DNA from: Marinobacter goseongensis
Lineage (GTDB): Bacteria; Pseudomonadota; Gammaproteobacteria; Pseudomonadales; Oleiphilaceae
Direction of reading: 5' to 3'
Length of the DNA: 64,000 nt
NCBI RefSeq assembly: GCF_023156235.1
Contig: NZ_JAKZAI010000011.1
Location: 62,001-126,000 of the forward strand
Below are positions 36,556 through 46,140 of this stretch, piece after piece (the first letter of the stretch is position 1; every line of letters starts with the position of its first letter). A program made the translations under genes and the position numbers. Below the pieces are notes generated by a model. That model was not told where the DNA came from. It was given only the letters and a program-made list of their open reading frames with translations, and searched no databases.

Positions 36556-37320
36556 ATGAGCCCGCTTCTCCTGAAACGCGCCCTGGCGCTGCTGCCGCTG
36601 ATCCTGTTGTGTGGCTGGAGCCCGGCGGTCCTGGCCGACCTGCCTGGCATCCCCGCCTTCACCATGACCCCGGGAGAAGAGCAGGGGGTCGAGGAGTATT
36701 CGGTCACCCTGCAGATCCTGGCATTGATGACGGCGCTGACGTTCCTGCCGGCGATGCTGATGATGATGACCTCATTCACCCGCATCATCATCGTGTTTTC
36801 CATCCTGCGTCAGGCATTGGGGTTGCAGGCGACACCGTCCAACCAGATCCTGCTGGGCCTGGCGTTGTTTCTCAGTATTTTCATTATGAAGCCGGTGCTG
36901 GAAGAAGCCAATCGAGTGGGCCTGCAACCGTACCTTGCGGAAGAGGTCACTTCGCTGGAGGCGGTGGAACGGGCCAGCCTGCCGTTCCGGGAGTTCATGC
37001 TGGCACAGACCCGGGAGAGCGATCTCGGGTTGTTCATGCGCTTGGCTGATGAACAGTACGATTCACCGGAGGATGTTTCATTCTGGGTGCTGCTGCCGGC
37101 GTTTGTCACCAGTGAGCTGAAGACAGCATTCCAGATCGGGTTTATTCTGTTTATACCCTTTCTGATCATCGACATGGTGGTGGCCAGCGTGCTGATGGCG
37201 ATGGGTATGATGATGCTCTCGCCCATTATTATCTCGCTGCCGTTCAAGATCATGCTGTTTGTACTGGTGGATGGCTGGGCGCTGATCATGGGTACGCTGG
37301 CCGCCAGTTACGGCCTCTAG
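36556..37320 (+). CDS. fliP: Flagellar export gate protein FliP
   Basis: A 254-residue FliP with a cleavable signal peptide (about 1-24) and four membrane helices. Family motifs include [28 protein letters not shown] sequence near 60-83, [17 protein letters not shown] and [20 protein letters not shown]. Five FliP subunits with FliQ and FliR form the export channel. Length and order are standard. Confidence 0.97.
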   Translation: MSPLLLKRALALLPLILLCGWSPAVLADLPGIPAFTMTPGEEQGVEEYSVTLQILALMTALTFLPAMLMMMTSFTRIIIVFSILRQALGLQATPSNQILLGLALFLSIFIMKPVLEEANRVGLQPYLAEEVTSLEAVERASLPFREFMLAQTRESDLGLFMRLADEQYDSPEDVSFWVLLPAFVTSELKTAFQIGFILFIPFLIIDMVVASVLMAMGMMMLSPIIISLPFKIMLFVLVDGWALIMGTLAASYGL

Positions 37321-37330
37321 GGAGTCGCTT

Positions 37331-37600
37331 ATGACACCGGGAACCGTTATTGACATTCTGCGCGAAGCGCTGTGGATGATTGTGCTGTTGTCTTCGGTGA
37401 TTATCGGCCCGGGCCTGGTGATCGGTCTTGTAGTCAGCACCTTCCAGGCCGCCACGCAGATCAACGAACAGACCCTGAGCTTTCTGCCGCGGCTGCTGGT
37501 GACCCTGATTGTCATCATCGTGGCCGGGCCGTGGATGCTGACCAAGCTGCTTGATCATGCACAACGCCTGATATCCAGTATTCCCTACATCATTGGCTAA
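37331..37600 (+). CDS. fliQ: Flagellar export gate protein FliQ
   Basis: An 89-residue protein with two membrane helices (about 15-38 and 53-72). Typical FliQ sequence: VGLVVSTFQAATQINEQTLS-like segment at 34-54 and PRLLVTLIVIIVAGPWML. Part of the FliPQR export gate. It lies ten bases after fliP and three before fliR. Confidence 0.97.
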   Translation: MTPGTVIDILREALWMIVLLSSVIIGPGLVIGLVVSTFQAATQINEQTLSFLPRLLVTLIVIIVAGPWMLTKLLDHAQRLISSIPYIIG

Positions 37601-37603
37601 CCC

Positions 37604-38389
37604 ATGATGCCGACTGAACTCAGTGCTGATCTGATCGGCCAGTGGGCTGGCCAGCATCTGTGGCCGCTGTTCCGGCTGGCCAGCTTCATGATGGTAATTC
37701 CCATCTTCGGCACCCAGCTGGTGCCCACCCGGGTCCGTCTCGGGCTGGCCATTCTGATGACCATACTGATCGTGCCCATGATTCCCCCCGTGCCGCAGGT
37801 TGACGCCCTGAGCGCGGATGCCGTGGTGATCACCCTGCAGCAAATTCTGATCGGCATCGGTATGGGCTTTGCCATGACCGCACTCTGGCAACTCTTCGTG
37901 GTGGCCGGGCAGATGATCGCGATGCAGATGGGCCTGGGCTTCGCCTCGATGGTGGATCCCGCCAACGGCGTCAACGTGCCGGTGCTCTCGCAGATCTACA
38001 CCATCACTATCACGTTGTTGTTTCTGGCGATGAACGGCCACCTGGTGATGTTCGAGGTCTTTATTGAAAGTTTCCGCACTCTGCCCATTGGTTTTGGTGG
38101 CTTGGGGCAGGAGGGCGTCTGGGAGCTGGCGCACCGGATCAGCTGGATGTTTGTCTCCGCCATGTTGCTGGCCCTGCCGGCAGTGTCCGCGGTGCTGATC
38201 GTTAGCATCGCCTTCGGCGTTATGACCCGGGCGGCACCGCAGATGAATATTTTTGCGCTTGGTTTCCCGATTGGCCTGATTTTTGGACTCTTCTCCATCT
38301 GGGTGCTGCACGCCAACTTTCTGCCGCACTTCGACCAGTACACCCGGGAAACGTTTGAGTTCATGAGAAACCTGCAGGGGCAGCCCTGA
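37604..38389 (+). CDS. fliR: Flagellar export gate protein FliR
   Basis: A 261-residue, six-helix membrane protein. Typical features are RLASFMMVIPIFGTQLVPTR near the N terminus, MQMGLGFASMVDPANGVNVP in the middle and AAPQMNIFALGFPIGL toward the end. It caps the FliP5Q4 helix of the export gate. The stop overlaps flhB by one base. Confidence 0.97.
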   Translation: MMPTELSADLIGQWAGQHLWPLFRLASFMMVIPIFGTQLVPTRVRLGLAILMTILIVPMIPPVPQVDALSADAVVITLQQILIGIGMGFAMTALWQLFVVAGQMIAMQMGLGFASMVDPANGVNVPVLSQIYTITITLLFLAMNGHLVMFEVFIESFRTLPIGFGGLGQEGVWELAHRISWMFVSAMLLALPAVSAVLIVSIAFGVMTRAAPQMNIFALGFPIGLIFGLFSIWVLHANFLPHFDQYTRETFEFMRNLQGQP

Positions 38390-39525
38390 TGGCTGAAGAA
38401 AACGACAACAGTCAGGAGAAAACCGAAGAGGCCACGCCCCGAAGGCTTGAAAAAGCCCGGGAGGATGGCCAGACAGCGCGCTCCAAGGAGCTGGCCACCA
38501 TGGCCGTGCTGATGGCTGGCGCCGGTGGTCTGCTGATGTTTGGCAGCAGCCTGGGCGCGTCGCTGGAAGGCATCATGCGGGACAGCTTTGTGCTGGAACG
38601 CTCCGCCATCTTCGACACCCGCCATATGAGCGTGCAGCTGATCGGCTCGGCCAAAGAGGCGGCCCTTGCGCTGTCTCCCATTTTGCTTGTGCTGCTGATT
38701 GCCGCCATTGCCGGCTCCATCGGCATCGGCGGGCTGCTGTTCAGTGGCAAAGCCATTGCCCCCAAACTCAACCGCATGGACCCGATCAAAGGTTTGAAGC
38801 GGATGTTTTCCCTGCGCTCCCTGATCGAGCTGGTCAAGGCCATCCTGAAAGTAGGCCTGGTGCTGGCGGTCGCGATCCTGATACTCAACCTGCGCACCGA
38901 CGACCTGTTGAGCATTGCCGAGGAACCGACGGTCCCGGCTATGGAGCACGTACTGTGGACTCTGGGTTGGAGTTTCTTTGTGCTGTCGACCGCCACCATC
39001 ATCATCGCGGCCGTCGACGTGCCTTTCCAGATCTTTGATCACCAGAAGAAGCTGCGGATGACGAAGCAGGAGGTCAAGGACGAGTACAAGGACACCGAAG
39101 GTAAACCGGAGGTCAAAGGCCGCATTCGCCAGTTGCAGCGGGAAATGGCTCAGCGCCGGATGATGCAGGATGTACCGGGCGCAGATGTGGTTATCACCAA
39201 CCCGACCCATTACGCCGTGGCGCTGAAGTACGACCAGAAATCCATGGCGGCGCCCATTGTAGTGGCAAAAGGCGCCGATCAGGTGGCCTTCAAGATCATG
39301 GAGATTGCCCGCGAGAACAAGGTGGAAATCCTGCGGACACCGCCGCTGACAAGGGCGGTGTATCACAATACCGACATCGGCGGCGAGATTCCGGATGGCC
39401 TTTACATGGCCATTGCCCAGGTTCTGGCCTACGTGTTCCAGCTACGCCAGTTCCGTAAGGGACGGGGTGATCGGCCTGGCATGCCGGACTTTCCTATTCC
39501 GCCGGATATGCGGCGCGACGTTTGA
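38389..39525 (+). CDS. flhB: Flagellar export switch protein FlhB
   Basis: A 378-residue FlhB with a Lys/Glu-rich start (EKTEEATPRRLEKAREDGQ), four membrane helices (about 35-220) and the autocleaving C-terminal domain with NPTH at residues 271-274. Cleavage between Asn and Pro changes export from rod/hook to filament substrates under FliK control. A stand-alone homologue of the part after NPTH is encoded at 56731-57033. It is the last plus-strand gene before the opposite-strand upp-uraA island and faces the methyltransferase gene after 20 bases. Confidence 0.97.
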   Translation: MAEENDNSQEKTEEATPRRLEKAREDGQTARSKELATMAVLMAGAGGLLMFGSSLGASLEGIMRDSFVLERSAIFDTRHMSVQLIGSAKEAALALSPILLVLLIAAIAGSIGIGGLLFSGKAIAPKLNRMDPIKGLKRMFSLRSLIELVKAILKVGLVLAVAILILNLRTDDLLSIAEEPTVPAMEHVLWTLGWSFFVLSTATIIIAAVDVPFQIFDHQKKLRMTKQEVKDEYKDTEGKPEVKGRIRQLQREMAQRRMMQDVPGADVVITNPTHYAVALKYDQKSMAAPIVVAKGADQVAFKIMEIARENKVEILRTPPLTRAVYHNTDIGGEIPDGLYMAIAQVLAYVFQLRQFRKGRGDRPGMPDFPIPPDMRRDV

Positions 39526-39545
39526 GCCTGGTTATTTTCGATAGC

Positions 39546-40400
39546 TCAGACCGAAGCCCCAACAACCCGAACCATCGGATCATGCCGGCTTTCAGGAATC
39601 GGCAGCAGCCCGTAAAACTCCGTCGGGTTAACCACCCGCACCGAGGGAAACCCGCAATCGCGGAAGTGGCGGTGGGCCTGCTGGTCATTGTCGAAATGGA
39701 AGCTGACCTGGCTGCGGGTCATGGTGCCCAGCATGCCGCCCAGGGCTTTCAGGGATGAGCGCAGGAGCGGTTGCCGCGGCATCAGGTAGCTTTCGGAGAG
39801 ATACAGCGAGCCGGGGCGGATGGCCAGAGTGCGGGCCAGTCGTTGCCAGAAGCCGGTGATCACCTCAAGGGAAAAATAGCTGGTCAGGCCCTCGGTGATC
39901 ACCACAATGGGTTTGGTGTTGTCGAAGGCGCGGGCAATGACCGCTTCCAGGGTGTGGTCGCCGGAATCCGCGAGGATATCAATGGGGGTCACCTTATGAT
40001 GCTCGCCAAGACGGCCCGCCGCCAGGAGTCTGGCGGCCTTGCGGGAGGCCATGTCCGGCAGGTCTGCCTCCACCATGGTCAGGGTGGGGTGCTTTTCCCG
40101 CAGGCGGATGCCCCGTGGGGACATGCCACAGGCAATTTCCAGCACCTGGTCAACGCCGTTTTCAACGATAGCCCGGTCGATCAGATGGTCGATAATCAGG
40201 TGTCGTTGCAGCAGAAAGGTGCGGAGATTCCCGCCGATGGCAGCTTTGCTGGCGGTCTCGAAAGGGCTCATCAAATGATAAAGCCAGCGGCCCTGTTCGG
40301 TACTCAGAACGTCATCGGACAACCCGTTCCGGTGCCAGACGGCACCGGTGTAAAGGGCGGTGAAGCTGATGCCGGAACTGTCAGTCTGCTTTTTGCTCAT
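39546..40400 (-). CDS. SAM-dependent methyltransferase, leucine carboxyl methyltransferase-like
   Basis: A 284-residue class I methyltransferase of the LCM/TcmP type. Motif I is VLEIACGMSPRGIRL (about 87-101), the acidic residue after strand 2 is in MVEADLPDM, and a later strand is IVVITEGLTSYFSLE. Such enzymes O-methylate carboxyl or hydroxyl groups, often of secreted or polyketide-like products; the substrate here is unknown. Its start lies 20 bases inside uraA, so it is co-translated with the uracil genes, although a link to pyrimidines is not obvious. Confidence 0.82.
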   Translation of the reverse strand: MSKKQTDSSGISFTALYTGAVWHRNGLSDDVLSTEQGRWLYHLMSPFETASKAAIGGNLRTFLLQRHLIIDHLIDRAIVENGVDQVLEIACGMSPRGIRLREKHPTLTMVEADLPDMASRKAARLLAAGRLGEHHKVTPIDILADSGDHTLEAVIARAFDNTKPIVVITEGLTSYFSLEVITGFWQRLARTLAIRPGSLYLSESYLMPRQPLLRSSLKALGGMLGTMTRSQVSFHFDNDQQAHRHFRDCGFPSVRVVNPTEFYGLLPIPESRHDPMVRVVGASV

Positions 40401-41637
40401 AGATGGCCTTTCCCCAGGCTTCGCGCGTGCCGGGCAGTATCAGGTTGAGGGCAATCGCCACCACGGCACACAGGGCAATGCCCTCGAACTGACCGATGGC
40501 CATGCCGCCGATGCCGAATACCAGCGTGATCGCGACGATCACCAGATTGCGGGCCTGGGACAGGTCCACCTGATGGCGGATCAGGGTGTTCAGGCCGACC
40601 ACGGCAATGGAGCCGAACAGCAGGCACAGGATGCCGCCCATAACCGGAACCGGGATGGTCTGCAACGCTGCACCAAACTTGCCGACGAACGCCAGCACGA
40701 TGGCAATGATCGCCGCCCACCACATCACTTTCGGATTGAAGTTGCGGGTCAGTACCACCGCGCCGGTTACCTCGGAGTAGGTTGTGTTGGGCGGCCCGCC
40801 AAGCAGCGAGGCGGCGCTGGTGGCCAGACCGTCACCCAGCAGGGTGCGGTGCAGGCCGGGTTTTTCGAGGTAATTCTTGCGGGTGACGTTGCCGATGGCC
40901 AGGATGTCGCCGATATGCTCGATGGCGGGCGCAATGGCGACTGGGATCATGAACAGGATGGCACTCCAGCTGAAGGCCGGGGCGACGAAATCAGGAATTG
41001 CCAGCCAGGCGGCCTCGCGGATCGGCGTCAGATCCACAATGCCGGCAAAGGCCGAGAGGAGGTAGCCGACGATCACCCCGAACATGATCGGAATCAGGCG
41101 AAAAATGCCTTTCGCCCACACCGCCATGATCACCGTCACCAGCAGGGAGGTCATCGCAATCCAGATCGCGGTGTCGTAAGGCACCAGCTGCGCGGATCCG
41201 TCACCGGCGCGGCCCGAGGCCATGTGCACGGCCACCGGCGCCAGCCCCAGACCAATCACCATGATCACCGGGCCGATCACGACCGGTGGCAGCAGGCGGG
41301 TAATGAATCCTGTGCCGCGCAGTTTCACGGCGCCACTGAGAATGATGTACAGCACGCCCGCGGCCATCAGGCCGCCGAGGGTCTCTTCCAGGCCGAACTT
41401 GCTCTTGGCAGCAATAACCGGAGCGATGAAGGCAAAGGAAGACGCCAGGAAAATCGGAATCTGACCACCGGTCACAATGTGGAAAATCAGCGTGCCCAGG
41501 CCAGCGGTGAACAGGGCCACATTGGGATCGAGGCCGGTTATCAGCGGCATAAGCACCAGTGCGCCAAACGCCACCAGCAGCATTTGTGAGCCTGCGACGG
41601 CCTGCTTCCAGGTCGGGTCGTTGGTGTGGTCCTGCAT
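40381..41637 (-). CDS. uraA: Uracil permease UraA (NCS2 family)
   Basis: A 418-residue, about 14-helix transporter of the nucleobase-cation symporter 2 family. Characteristic segments are QIPIFLASSFAFIAPVIAA near the start, AIEHIGDILAIGN (the conserved Glu in helix 8) and GGPPNTTYSEVTGAVVLTRN (helix 10). It imports uracil with protons. It begins two bases after upp stops, so uptake and salvage are coupled. Confidence 0.94.
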   Translation of the reverse strand: MQDHTNDPTWKQAVAGSQMLLVAFGALVLMPLITGLDPNVALFTAGLGTLIFHIVTGGQIPIFLASSFAFIAPVIAAKSKFGLEETLGGLMAAGVLYIILSGAVKLRGTGFITRLLPPVVIGPVIMVIGLGLAPVAVHMASGRAGDGSAQLVPYDTAIWIAMTSLLVTVIMAVWAKGIFRLIPIMFGVIVGYLLSAFAGIVDLTPIREAAWLAIPDFVAPAFSWSAILFMIPVAIAPAIEHIGDILAIGNVTRKNYLEKPGLHRTLLGDGLATSAASLLGGPPNTTYSEVTGAVVLTRNFNPKVMWWAAIIAIVLAFVGKFGAALQTIPVPVMGGILCLLFGSIAVVGLNTLIRHQVDLSQARNLVIVAITLVFGIGGMAIGQFEGIALCAVVAIALNLILPGTREAWGKAIYEQKAD

Positions 41638-41639
41638 GA

Positions 41640-42278
41640 TCAGACGTCCTTCTGCTTGGTGCCGAAAATTTTGTCGCCGGCGTCACCAAGTCCGGGAAGG
41701 ATATAGCCTTTTTCGTTCAGGCGCTCGTCAATTGAGGCCGTATAAATCGACACGTCCGGGTGTTTCTCCAGCACCTTCTCTACGCCTTCCGGGGCCGCCA
41801 CCAGAATCAGCGCGCGGATTTCGGTGCTGCCGGCCTTTTTGAGGAGATCGATGGTGGAAATCAGTGAGCCGCCGGTGGCGAGCATGGGGTCGATGATCAT
41901 CGCCATGCGCTGATCAAGCTCGCCCACCAGCTTTTCCAGGTAGGTGCTGGCTTCCAGCGTTTCCTCGTTACGGATCTGGCCAACCACGCTGACCCGTGCG
42001 CCCGGGATCAGACTCAATACGCCATCCAGCATGCCCATGCCGGCGCGCAGGATGGGAACGATGGTGACTTTCTTGCCCTGGATCTGCTCGATCTTAACCG
42101 GCCCGGCCCAGCCCTGGATGGTTTTTTCCTGTAGGGAGAAGTCCTTGGTGGCTTCGTAGGTCAGTAGCGCACCCACTTCTTGTGCCAGTTCACGAAAATT
42201 CTTGGTGCTGATGTCCGCGCGGCGCATCAGGCCGAGTTTGTGGCGGATCAGTGGGTGTTTAACCTCGTGGATTGGCAT
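41640..42278 (-). CDS. upp: Uracil phosphoribosyltransferase
   Basis: A 212-residue type I phosphoribosyltransferase that converts uracil and PRPP to UMP. The PRPP loop is [17 protein letters not shown], and the uracil-binding end has [25 protein letters not shown] start at MPIHEVKHP (42278), which has an AGAGGTGACG site; the frame runs open 20 codons further upstream. First gene of upp-uraA-methyltransferase, inserted in the flagellar cluster on the opposite strand. It is divergent from flhA. Confidence 0.96.
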   Translation of the reverse strand: MPIHEVKHPLIRHKLGLMRRADISTKNFRELAQEVGALLTYEATKDFSLQEKTIQGWAGPVKIEQIQGKKVTIVPILRAGMGMLDGVLSLIPGARVSVVGQIRNEETLEASTYLEKLVGELDQRMAMIIDPMLATGGSLISTIDLLKKAGSTEIRALILVAAPEGVEKVLEKHPDVSIYTASIDERLNEKGYILPGLGDAGDKIFGTKQKDV

Positions 42279-42393
42279 GTCGTCACCTCTGGGTCTGAGA
42301 CCGGGTATAAGCCGGCTGTGTCGGAGTAAATGGCGCAAGGATACCGTATCTGACAGGTCGCGTCAGGCACTGAAAAAGGAAAACCCGCAAGGG

Positions 42394-42410
42394 CTGGTAC
42401 GGATCTTGCG
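42394..42410 (+). promoter_or_regulatory. Sigma-54 promoter of flhA
   Basis: CTGGTACGGATCTTGCG: GG-N10-GC with TTGC at -12. It lies 84 bases before flhA, in the gap divergent from upp, and would drive flhA-flhF-fleN-fliA. Confidence 0.85.
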
Positions 42411-42494
42411 ATCACCTTTTCAAACGGCGCATCAGCGTCAGAAATCCGACCCCTTGAATGCCGGCAGGCACGGCCACGCGGAGAGTTTCCAGGT

Positions 42495-44663
42495 ATGGAC
42501 AGAGCTTTAGTCCTGAATAACGTCAAATCCCTGACGCGGGGAAACCTGGGCGTGCCCCTCATGCTGATGGGTTTGCTGGGCATGATGATTCTGCCCATGC
42601 CGGCGTTCATGCTGGACGTGTTCTTCACGTTCAACATCACTCTTTCCATCGTGATCCTGCTGGTGTGTGTCTATGCGCTGCGGCCGATGGAGTTTGCGTC
42701 TTTTCCCACCGTGCTGCTGGTGGCCACATTGTTGCGTCTGGCGCTGAACGTGGCGTCTACCCGCATTGTTCTGCTCGAGGGGCACGAAGGCGGGGATGCC
42801 GCCGGTAAGGTCATCGAATCCTTCGGCGCGGTGCTGATTGGCGGCAATTACGCCGTCGGCCTGGTGGTGTTTGCCATTCTGATGATCATCAACTTCCTGG
42901 TGGTCACCAAGGGCGCCGGCCGGGTGTCCGAGGTCAGTGCGCGTTTTACCCTGGACGCCATGCCGGGCAAGCAGATGGCCATTGACGCTGACCTCAACGC
43001 CGGCCTGATCAATCAGGACGAAGCGAAATTCCGGCGCGCAGAAATCGCCCAGGAGGCGGATTTCTACGGCTCCATGGACGGTGCCAGCAAATTCGTCAAA
43101 GGCGATGCCGTTGCCGGCCTGCTGATTCTGGCGATCAACATCATCGGTGGTGTCGCCATTGGTATGGTGCAGCATGGTCTGGATTTCGGCACGGCGATGC
43201 AGAATTACGCACTGCTGACCATCGGTGATGGTCTGGTGGCCCAGATTCCGTCGCTGCTGCTGTCCACGTCCGCCGCCATCATGGTCACCCGTGTGACCTC
43301 CAGTCAGGACATGGGCGGGCAGATTCTTCATCAGATGTTCAACGCCCCCAAAGCGCTGGGCATTGCTGCCGCGATCCTGATCATCCTTGGTCTGATCCCC
43401 GGTATGCCCCACGTGGCGTTCCTGGGTCTCGGCAGTATCGCCGCGGCTGCTGCCTACTTTATTTGGAAGCGGGAGCAGCAGACCATCGAGGAAGAGCAAG
43501 CCTTTCCGGTGCGGGGTGGCGGTGCCCGGCCTGCAGGCCGCGATCTGGTTCCGGGTGCCGATGGCGGCGATCACGGGCAGGCTCTGCCGGCACCCGGGGA
43601 AACCCGGGAACTGGGCTGGGATGATGTGGCAACCGTCGACATTGTAGGGCTGGAAGTGGGCTACCGGCTGATTCCGTTGGTGGACAAGTCCCAGGGCGGG
43701 CAACTGCTGAGTCGCATCAAGGGCGTGCGCAAAAAGCTGTCCCAGGATCTGGGTTTTCTGATGCCCTCGGTGCACATTCGCGACAACCTCGACCTGATGC
43801 CCAACGTGTATCGCATCACCCTGATGGGGGTCACGCTGGCCGAGGCGGACATTCATCCGGATCGGGAGCTGGCGATCGACCCGGGCCAGGTTTTTGGCAA
43901 AATTGAAGGTATTGAGGGCAAAGACCCGGCCTTTGGTCTGGATGCCTGCTGGATTGAACCGGAAAAGAAAGACCAGGCCCAGACGCTGGGGTACACCGTG
44001 GTGGATGCCAGTACAGTGGTAGCCACACACTTGAACCAGGTGCTGCAGAAACACGCCCACGAGCTGCTCGGTCACGAAGAAACCCAGAAGTGGCTGGACC
44101 AGCTGGAAAAAGTGTCTCCCAAACTGGCGGAAGAGCTGGTACCCACCACCGTGTCCATCAGCCTGTTGCTGAAGGTGCTGCAGAATCTGCTCAAGGAAGA
44201 GGTGCCGATTCGCGACATGCGCTCCATCGCCGAGGCCATTGTCAATGTTCACCCCAGAAGTCAGGACCCCAAGCTGCTCACGACGGTAGCCCGTCAGTCG
44301 CTGCGCCGGATGATTGTGCAAAGCATCTGCGGTAACGAGCAGGAAATACCGGTGATCACCCTTGATCCGGACTTGGAACAGTTATTGCTGAAGTCTATGC
44401 AACAGAGTCAACAATCCGGCGGTCAGGAAGACATCGGGCTGGTACTGGAGCCGAACATGGTCGAGAAGCTGCAGCGTTCATTGCAGGAGAGTGTTCAGCG
44501 CCAGGAGATGCTTGGCAAACCGGCAATCCTGCTGGTGTCGGGCCCGCTCAGGCCGGTGCTGGCGAAGTTCGCCAGTTACGGGGTGGAAAGGCTGCACGTG
44601 CTTTCCTACCAGGAAATTCCGGACAACAAACAGATCACCATTGTGGCTTCCGTCGGCCAGTAA
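42495..44663 (+). CDS. flhA: Flagellar export gate protein FlhA
   Basis: A 722-residue FlhA. The N-terminal half has eight membrane helices and the conserved FHIPEP-type region (FASFPTVLLVATLLRLALNV, then RVSEVSARFTLDAMPGKQMA and DADLNAGLINQDEAKFRR). The C-terminal half is the cytosolic docking ring for export chaperones. It forms the nonameric ion-conducting export ring. Length slightly exceeds E. coli FlhA, owing to a Gly/Pro-rich linker near residues 335-370. Head of the flhAF-fleN-fliA operon. Confidence 0.97.
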   Translation: MDRALVLNNVKSLTRGNLGVPLMLMGLLGMMILPMPAFMLDVFFTFNITLSIVILLVCVYALRPMEFASFPTVLLVATLLRLALNVASTRIVLLEGHEGGDAAGKVIESFGAVLIGGNYAVGLVVFAILMIINFLVVTKGAGRVSEVSARFTLDAMPGKQMAIDADLNAGLINQDEAKFRRAEIAQEADFYGSMDGASKFVKGDAVAGLLILAINIIGGVAIGMVQHGLDFGTAMQNYALLTIGDGLVAQIPSLLLSTSAAIMVTRVTSSQDMGGQILHQMFNAPKALGIAAAILIILGLIPGMPHVAFLGLGSIAAAAAYFIWKREQQTIEEEQAFPVRGGGARPAGRDLVPGADGGDHGQALPAPGETRELGWDDVATVDIVGLEVGYRLIPLVDKSQGGQLLSRIKGVRKKLSQDLGFLMPSVHIRDNLDLMPNVYRITLMGVTLAEADIHPDRELAIDPGQVFGKIEGIEGKDPAFGLDACWIEPEKKDQAQTLGYTVVDASTVVATHLNQVLQKHAHELLGHEETQKWLDQLEKVSPKLAEELVPTTVSISLLLKVLQNLLKEEVPIRDMRSIAEAIVNVHPRSQDPKLLTTVARQSLRRMIVQSICGNEQEIPVITLDPDLEQLLLKSMQQSQQSGGQEDIGLVLEPNMVEKLQRSLQESVQRQEMLGKPAILLVSGPLRPVLAKFASYGVERLHVLSYQEIPDNKQITIVASVGQ

Positions 44664-44724
44664 CGGCCGCGGACGGCAAAGCGGACAACGCAGGCACGGC
44701 GTTGCCGGTGGAGGATGAGGCATC

Positions 44725-46038
44725 ATGAAAGTAAAACGTTTTTTTGCTCAGAGCATGGCCGAAGCTTTAAAGCAGGTGCGGGAACAGATGGGCCCGGACG
44801 CCGTGATTCTCTCCAATCGCCGGGTGGACGGTGGCGTCGAGATTGTGACGGCGTTGGATTACGACGAAAACATGGCGCGTCAGCGTCTCGGTGATCGGGC
44901 CCGCGAAGCCACCAACGGATCGAAACTGGCGGAGATGCAGGCGGAACAACATCGCCGGCTGGAACAGGAGCTGGGTCGTTCCCGAGATCGCATTCGCGAG
45001 GTGCGGGAAAAACGTGCAAGTCTCGGGTCAGGCTACGCCGGCGCCGCCGGTCTTCTTGATGAGGCCACTCTGGAACTCGAGCCCGAAGCCGCTGCATCTG
45101 CCGCGCCTGCCACTGCGGCGGCACAGGCCAGTGGCCGCTATTCCGATGAACTGGCACAGATGCGCGCCGAGATCAGCTCCCTGCGTGACCTGATGGGCGC
45201 CCAGAATCCGAAGGTGGAGCCCGCGAGCCCCGCCTCCAACGCGGTGCAGCAACGGTTGTCCGAGCGCTTGCAGGAATTTGGTCTCGGACTGGAGCTTGCC
45301 AACTCACTGTCACGTCGTCATAAGGGTGGCCGCCTCGAGGATGGCTGGAAGCAGTCGCTGAAGATGCTGGCCACCGGTGTTAAAACTGCCCGTCAGGAAT
45401 GGTTGGACGAGGGCGGTGTGTACGCGCTGGTCGGACCGACCGGCTCTGGCAAAACCACCACCATCGGTAAACTGGCGGCCCGGCATGTGCTGCGGCACGG
45501 CGCCGATTCCCTGGCGCTGGTGACCACTGACCGTTACCGTGTTGCGGCCCACGAGCAACTGTTCGTGTTCGGTCGTATTCTCAACGTGCCGGTGCGGGTG
45601 GTGGATGAAAGCCATTCCCTGGACGATATTCTCGACGAGCTTTCAGATCGCCACCTGGTGTTGATCGACACTGCCGGCCTGACCAGCTCCGATAAAGGGT
45701 ACCAGCAGCAGCTGTCTGAACTCGCCCGCAGCCACCACCGCATCCGTACCCATCTGGTGGTTTCAGCCACCAGCCAGCCGCGCATTATGAAATCCGTGTT
45801 GCATTGCTATAAGATGGCAAATCTTGCAGGTTGCGTCATGACCAAAATTGACGAAGCCCTTACACTGGGTGAGTCATTGGGGTTTGTCATGGAGTCCGGT
45901 TTGCCAGTGGCCTATTACACCGATGGCCAGAAGATTCCGGAAGACCTGCATCACGCCGAGGCGGTTCCACTGGTCCGCCTGGCGGTGGAGCGGCTGAGAG
46001 CACTCCAGCAACAGCAGGCGGTGGCAGAGGGGGCCTGA
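44725..46038 (+). CDS. flhF: Flagellar SRP-type GTPase FlhF
   Basis: A 437-residue SRP-family GTPase: basic N-terminal B domain (KVKRFFAQSMAEALKQVREQ), Ala-rich linker (about 110-150) and NG domain with P-loop GPTGSGKTT (237-245), then TTDRYRVAAHEQL, DTAGLTS and TKIDEALTLGE. It marks the cell pole where the flagellum is built; FleN stimulates its GTPase. Its presence with fleN indicates polar flagellation. A hairpin-rich 102-base spacer precedes fleN. Confidence 0.96.
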   Translation: MKVKRFFAQSMAEALKQVREQMGPDAVILSNRRVDGGVEIVTALDYDENMARQRLGDRAREATNGSKLAEMQAEQHRRLEQELGRSRDRIREVREKRASLGSGYAGAAGLLDEATLELEPEAAASAAPATAAAQASGRYSDELAQMRAEISSLRDLMGAQNPKVEPASPASNAVQQRLSERLQEFGLGLELANSLSRRHKGGRLEDGWKQSLKMLATGVKTARQEWLDEGGVYALVGPTGSGKTTTIGKLAARHVLRHGADSLALVTTDRYRVAAHEQLFVFGRILNVPVRVVDESHSLDDILDELSDRHLVLIDTAGLTSSDKGYQQQLSELARSHHRIRTHLVVSATSQPRIMKSVLHCYKMANLAGCVMTKIDEALTLGESLGFVMESGLPVAYYTDGQKIPEDLHHAEAVPLVRLAVERLRALQQQQAVAEGA

Positions 46039-46054
46039 ACAAAACCCTGCCGTA

Positions 46055-46090
46055 CCGGATGACGAACGATCCGGCGCGCAGACCGCGCCG
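46055..46090 (+). other. Two overlapping hairpins between flhF and fleN
   Basis: CCGGAT (46055-46060) pairs with ATCCGG (46069-46074). CGGCGCG (46072-46078) pairs with CGCGCCG (46084-46090) around CAGAC. They share bases 46072-46074, so only one can form at a time. No T-run follows. The arrangement could tune fleN translation or be chance in GC-rich DNA. Confidence 0.4.
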
Positions 46091-46140
46091 TTGAACAACA
46101 ACAGAGCCTTCGGTCAAACGTGGCGAGAGACGAACCAAGT

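Noticed and set aside
42507..44321. Long open frame (604 codons) on the minus strand across flhA
   Set aside because: It is the antisense of a clear FlhA gene. His/Gln-rich composition is typical of reverse frames in GC-rich genes, and no family is recognisable.
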